A stretch of 9,906 nucleotides of DNA from Bacteroidales bacterium (GTDB lineage Bacteria > Bacteroidota > Bacteroidia > Bacteroidales > F082). Of this stretch, positions 7,291 through 9,906 are shown in pieces. The stretch covers positions 1 to 9,906 of the forward strand of contig JALNZU010000059.1 of assembly GCA_023229245.1 (NCBI GenBank), read 5' to 3'. The notes under the pieces were generated by a model. It saw nothing but the letters and a program-made list of their open reading frames with translations. It was not told the origin of the DNA and ran no database searches. The first letter of the stretch is position 1. The number at the start of each line of letters is the position of its first letter. The translations under genes and the position numbers were made by a program.

Positions 7291-7559
7291 TTAATTAACA
7301 TTACTTGTTTCATCACCAGCTTGATAGCAAGTCGACGAAATATTGAAGTTTGTAAATTTAGTGCAACAACAATCACAAACCCTTTTGAAAAACGGGAAAG
7401 AGCCAGCTTCATGTCCTGCCTTACAATTCTTCCATAAGCCACCAGGTGCAGCCATTGCGTTTTCAAGTGCTTTTGTGTCTGCGTTTGTATCCTGTACGAT
7501 ACCGAGCATAAAATGGTAGATAAAAGCACCACACCAAATAGAATTCTTGCTTTTTTCAT
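7291..7559 (-). pseudogene. Cys-rich small secreted peptide, NVEALA-like, split by a frameshift
   Basis: Frame one, from the ATG at 7557-7559, encodes a good signal peptide (MKKARILFGVVLLSTIL) but then a Cys-poor, charge-rich tail running to 7287. A second frame, with an internal ATG at 7507-7509, encodes a tail that looks genuine: NADTKALENAMAAPGG, then CKAG, CDCCC and ISSTCYQ, stopping at 7291. Adding one base to the four-base A run at 7510-7513 joins them into an 89-residue protein, with signal peptide, a linker LENAMA recalling NVEALA, and six cysteines (46, 62, 64-66, 78). Its C-x-C-x13-C spacing equals that of the peptide at 1757-2062. The break is either a true inactivating deletion or a sequencing error in the homopolymer. 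I saw no canonical -1 slippery heptamer in the right frame. The intact form would lie 18 nt before the next propeller lipoprotein. Confidence 0.65.
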
Positions 7560-7702
7560 AACATAAAAATGCAGGTTAAAGCCTGGTTAATTTATCAGTA
7601 AACAAACATCCTCATTACCCTTCCGGCCTGAAAATTAACATTGCAAAAAGCAACGAAGTTGTTTGTTAGTTGTATTAAACAAAATAAGTCAAAAAAAACG
7701 AT
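7560..7702 (-). promoter_or_regulatory. Conserved leader, copy 2, upstream of the frameshifted Cys-rich peptide gene
   Basis: This is the partner of the leader at 2063-2205. The identical 30-bp core is at 7586-7615, starting 27 nt before the ATG. The dyad is TTCCGGCCTGAA (7621-7632, one mismatch). The hairpin arms are CATTGC (7639-7644) and GCAACG (7650-7655) with an A5 loop; in the minus-strand RNA the change makes a G-U wobble, so the stem is kept. All three parts sit at the same distance from the start codon as in copy 1. Beyond about 105 bp the similarity fades, though both copies again share a T-rich stretch (minus strand) near a CGAT. Confidence 0.6.
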
Positions 7703-7816
7703 AAGGTAGAAGTGTTTTAATGTTAAAATATGTTAATTGTATATAAGTTGTTTTTTTATTTATTGGTTGAACAACAATATTTTATTCTTTTTTGATCATC
7801 CGCCCTTTAAAAATCT
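7703..7816. other. AT-rich divergent intergenic region with no recognised feature
   Basis: This lies between the minus-strand leader and the plus-strand RND promoter. It is very AT-rich with long T runs and only short weak dyads (for example GTTGAACAAC near 7767). No ORF or convincing promoter was seen in it. Confidence 0.4.
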
Positions 7817-7874
7817 GTCAGTCAACTTGCTTTTGTCAATATAAAGTATATTTTTGTTGAAAAGTCTGACTGAC
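7817..7874 (+). promoter_or_regulatory. Inverted half-sites flanking the RND promoter, possible operator
   Basis: GTCAGTCA at 7817-7824 and TGACTGAC at 7867-7874 are perfect inverted copies. Allowing one extra base, the match extends inward (AAGT-TGACTGAC against AAGTCTGACTGAC). They bracket the putative -33 and -7 boxes, with centres 50 bp apart, so a repressor bound at both could block or loop the promoter. RND pump genes are often controlled by TetR-family repressors; no regulator gene is in the window, so that link is inference. Confidence 0.4.
7826..7856 (+). promoter_or_regulatory. Putative Bacteroidetes-type promoter of the RND gene
   Basis: CTTG at 7826-7829 (consensus -33 TTTG), a 19-nt spacer, and TATTTTTG at 7849-7856 (a full match to TAnnTTTG) lie about 20 nt before the start codon at 7877. 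The spacing fits the phylum's primary sigma factor consensus and implies a very short 5' leader. Confidence 0.5.
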
Positions 7875-7876
7875 CT

Positions 7877-9906
7877 ATGTTGAAGAAAAACACATTTTCG
7901 GTCATTATGATATTTGCTATGTTTGCGATCGCAGGTATAGCGCTGTTGCCCCAATTATCCGTTCGCCTAAACCCAGATAACACCCTACCGTCAATAAGTG
8001 TTGGTTTTTCATGGCCCGGGACAGACGCATATACTATTGAGCGTGAAGCTACAACACTGCTTGAAGGTGCATTAAACCGTTTAGGTAATATAAAGAAAAC
8101 CAGTTCAATATCTCGGAATGGGAGCGCTACAATAACATTGCAATTTGATCGCTATGCGGATATTGAGATGATGCGTTTTGAGGTATCTACCATTATCCGT
8201 AGGGTTTTCCCTAACTTGCCGGCTGGTATAGCTTTTCCTTATATAAGATTGAACAGACCTGATGATGATTCTGAACAAGCCATACTAATTTATACCTTAC
8301 ATGGTCCTTATCCTACCTGGCAGTTAGGTACTTTTGCAGAAACTTTTGTGGCTCAACATTATGGCTCCATAGAAGGTGTTGACCGTGCAATTGTGCAAGG
8401 GGCACTGACACGTGAGTGGGTTGTGCAGTGCAACCCTGTGTTGCTTGCAAGGTATAGGTATTCAATATATGATGTACACAAAGCTATCAATGATTATTTT
8501 GCCAATAGTCCGGTTGGTTATGCCATTTTTGATGAGAACAGCAATGAGACCACAGAAGGGGGATCGGGTTATTATCCGATTGTGATCAAAGCTGTTAGAC
8601 AAACTGAGCAGGATTGGGAAAATATTGCAATTGGAAGACAAAACGACCGTATTATAACACTTGCTGATGTAGCAACATTTTCGTTGACTGAGCAAAAACC
8701 ATCAAGCTATTTCAGGATTAATGGGCAAAATGCAGTATCGGTTTTGGTATATCCGGCTTCAGGAGCCAACTCGTTGGTTGTTGCAGCTAAAGCCGATAAA
8801 TTGTTTCAAACAGTTACCGAAAGTTTGCCTCAAAAAGTCATATTGCAAAAAACCTATGATTCTTCTGATTATATTAAAAGCGAGCTATGGCTGATAGGAA
8901 AACGTACCTTACTGACAGTGGCAATACTACTCCTGTTTGTCGGAATAGTAAGCTTGAACCTGCGCTATCTGCGATTGATTTTATTGAGTTTATTGGTTTC
9001 CATATCCATTTCGTTATTGTTTTATTACCTCTTAGATGTTGATATTAATCTATATGCCCTTGCAGGTATAACAATATCGCTCGGTATGCTTATTGACAAC
9101 ACCATAGTGATATCGGATCACTTAATTCATCATAAAAACATGCGGGCTTTCAGAGCCTTGCTTGCAGCTACTTTAACTACTATTGCTGCCTTATCGGTTG
9201 TTTTACTGCTTCCGGAAGATATGAGGTTAAACCTACGCGATTTTGCATTGGTTGTTATGATCAATCTGGCTGTTTCGCTTATAGTCGCATTATTTTTTAT
9301 TCCTTCATTGATGCAACTGTTGCCCTTAACCAAAAAACCTAAAGCTGTATTCAGCAGGAGGAAAAGGTTTTTTGTCAGATTGAATAAGCTTCATATTTGG
9401 TTGTTAGGCTATATGTTGAGGTTCAGAAAGACAGTGATTCTTATATTTATTATTGGTTTTGGCTTACCCGTTTTTATGTTACCTGACGCTATTGATGGCA
9501 GCCAGTGGTATGCTCAGGTATATAATTCCACCTTAGGAAATACATATTACCAGCAGAATGTTAAGCCTGTTGTTGATAAGTTGTTAGGTGGGAGTCTTCG
9601 GCTCTTTTCAATTTTTGTCTTCGAACATTCATATTATACCAAAAGAGAGGAAACAGTCTTGCATGTCGAAGCTTCACTTCCAAAAGGTTCTACTGTAGCG
9701 CAAATGAACGAGTTATTTATTGATCTGGAACAAGATTTGGCCAAATATGATGAAATCAGTCAATTCACTACAAGCGTTACTGGTTCTAATTATGCGTTTA
9801 TTACTATTCGTTTCAAGAGTGGAGTTGAAGATGGTTTGTTTCCATATATTTTAAGGAGCAGGCTCATTTCAAAAAGCCTTGACAGAGGAGGTGCAAACTG
9901 GAATAT
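7877..9906 (+). CDS. RND-family efflux permease (AcrB/MexB type), C-terminus beyond the window
   Basis: 676 codons are present without a stop; family members are about 1000-1050 residues, so roughly a third is missing. The start at 7877 is the first ATG after an in-frame TGA at 7871. TM1 is at about 9-27, followed by a porter domain of about 310 residues, TM2-TM6 from about 338 to 490, and TM7 at about 519-535 leading into the second porter half. TM4 carries GMLIDNTIVISDHL, placing the proton-relay Asp at residue 407 (as in AcrB) but Asn at the 408 position where AcrB and MexB have a second Asp. The VDN form occurs in other RND pumps, so it need not inactivate. The protein would export hydrophobic or amphiphilic compounds with an adaptor and an outer-membrane channel; neither is visible here. 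It diverges from the lipoprotein cluster. Confidence 0.9.
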   Translation, partial: MLKKNTFSVIMIFAMFAIAGIALLPQLSVRLNPDNTLPSISVGFSWPGTDAYTIEREATTLLEGALNRLGNIKKTSSISRNGSATITLQFDRYADIEMMRFEVSTIIRRVFPNLPAGIAFPYIRLNRPDDDSEQAILIYTLHGPYPTWQLGTFAETFVAQHYGSIEGVDRAIVQGALTREWVVQCNPVLLARYRYSIYDVHKAINDYFANSPVGYAIFDENSNETTEGGSGYYPIVIKAVRQTEQDWENIAIGRQNDRIITLADVATFSLTEQKPSSYFRINGQNAVSVLVYPASGANSLVVAAKADKLFQTVTESLPQKVILQKTYDSSDYIKSELWLIGKRTLLTVAILLLFVGIVSLNLRYLRLILLSLLVSISISLLFYYLLDVDINLYALAGITISLGMLIDNTIVISDHLIHHKNMRAFRALLAATLTTIAALSVVLLLPEDMRLNLRDFALVVMINLAVSLIVALFFIPSLMQLLPLTKKPKAVFSRRKRFFVRLNKLHIWLLGYMLRFRKTVILIFIIGFGLPVFMLPDAIDGSQWYAQVYNSTLGNTYYQQNVKPVVDKLLGGSLRLFSIFVFEHSYYTKREETVLHVEASLPKGSTVAQMNELFIDLEQDLAKYDEISQFTTSVTGSNYAFITIRFKSGVEDGLFPYILRSRLISKSLDRGGANWN

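Noticed and set aside
7287..7559. Reading the 90-residue frame at 7287-7559 as a complete native protein
   Set aside because: After the signal peptide the sequence loses the cysteine pattern and family-like features that appear in the other frame over the same DNA.
4831..7559. Bacteriocin (bacteroidetocin-like) or RiPP precursor reading of the small peptides
   Set aside because: They have Sec-type signal peptides rather than a clear double-glycine leader, and no peptidase-containing ABC transporter or modification enzyme is in the window.
8462..9333. Minus-strand ORFs at 8462-8695 and 9130-9333
   Set aside because: They lie fully antisense within the continuous RND permease reading frame and show no recognisable features.

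Overview
The window looks like chromosomal DNA of a Bacteroidetes (Bacteroidota) member, probably of Bacteroidales type. It is AT-rich. It carries several six-bladed beta-propeller lipoproteins of the kind common in that phylum, a CarboxypepD_reg-like protein, a candidate -33/-7 promoter close to the phylum consensus (TTTG...TAnnTTTG), and start sites with little Shine-Dalgarno signal. No rRNA, tRNA, CRISPR array or replication origin was seen.

Left edge (1-425): the 5' end of a minus-strand gene that resembles an IS1380-like transposase, with a nested inverted repeat just upstream of its start codon. Next to it is a short plus-strand ORF that looks like the amputated N-terminus of a membrane protein. 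Together they suggest a mobile-element or rearrangement scar.

Centre (368-7560, all minus strand): two apparent transcription units of small exported proteins and lipoproteins. In transcription order the first unit is: a Cys-rich small secreted peptide broken by a one-base frameshift (7291-7559), propeller lipoprotein (6130-7272), CarboxypepD_reg-like exported protein (5100-6083), Cys-free small exported peptide (4831-4992), propeller lipoprotein (3688-4785) and a second type of propeller lipoprotein (2380-3561). The second unit is: Cys-rich small secreted peptide (1757-2062), propeller lipoprotein (667-1752) and a small possible lipoprotein (368-661). Three times a small exported peptide lies directly upstream of a BF3164/TolB-like propeller lipoprotein. 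This resembles the NVEALA-peptide/propeller-lipoprotein neighbourhoods known from Bacteroidales, whose function is not established.

Both Cys-rich peptide genes are preceded by the same leader: about 105 bp, about 82% identical, without gaps, with a 30-bp perfectly identical core exactly 27 nt from each start codon and a potential RNA hairpin kept by a G-U wobble. This is the most interesting undescribed signal here.

Right edge (7877-9906, plus strand): a divergently oriented RND efflux permease, cut by the window end, with a promoter-like element flanked by TGACTGAC/GTCAGTCA half-sites that suggest an operator.
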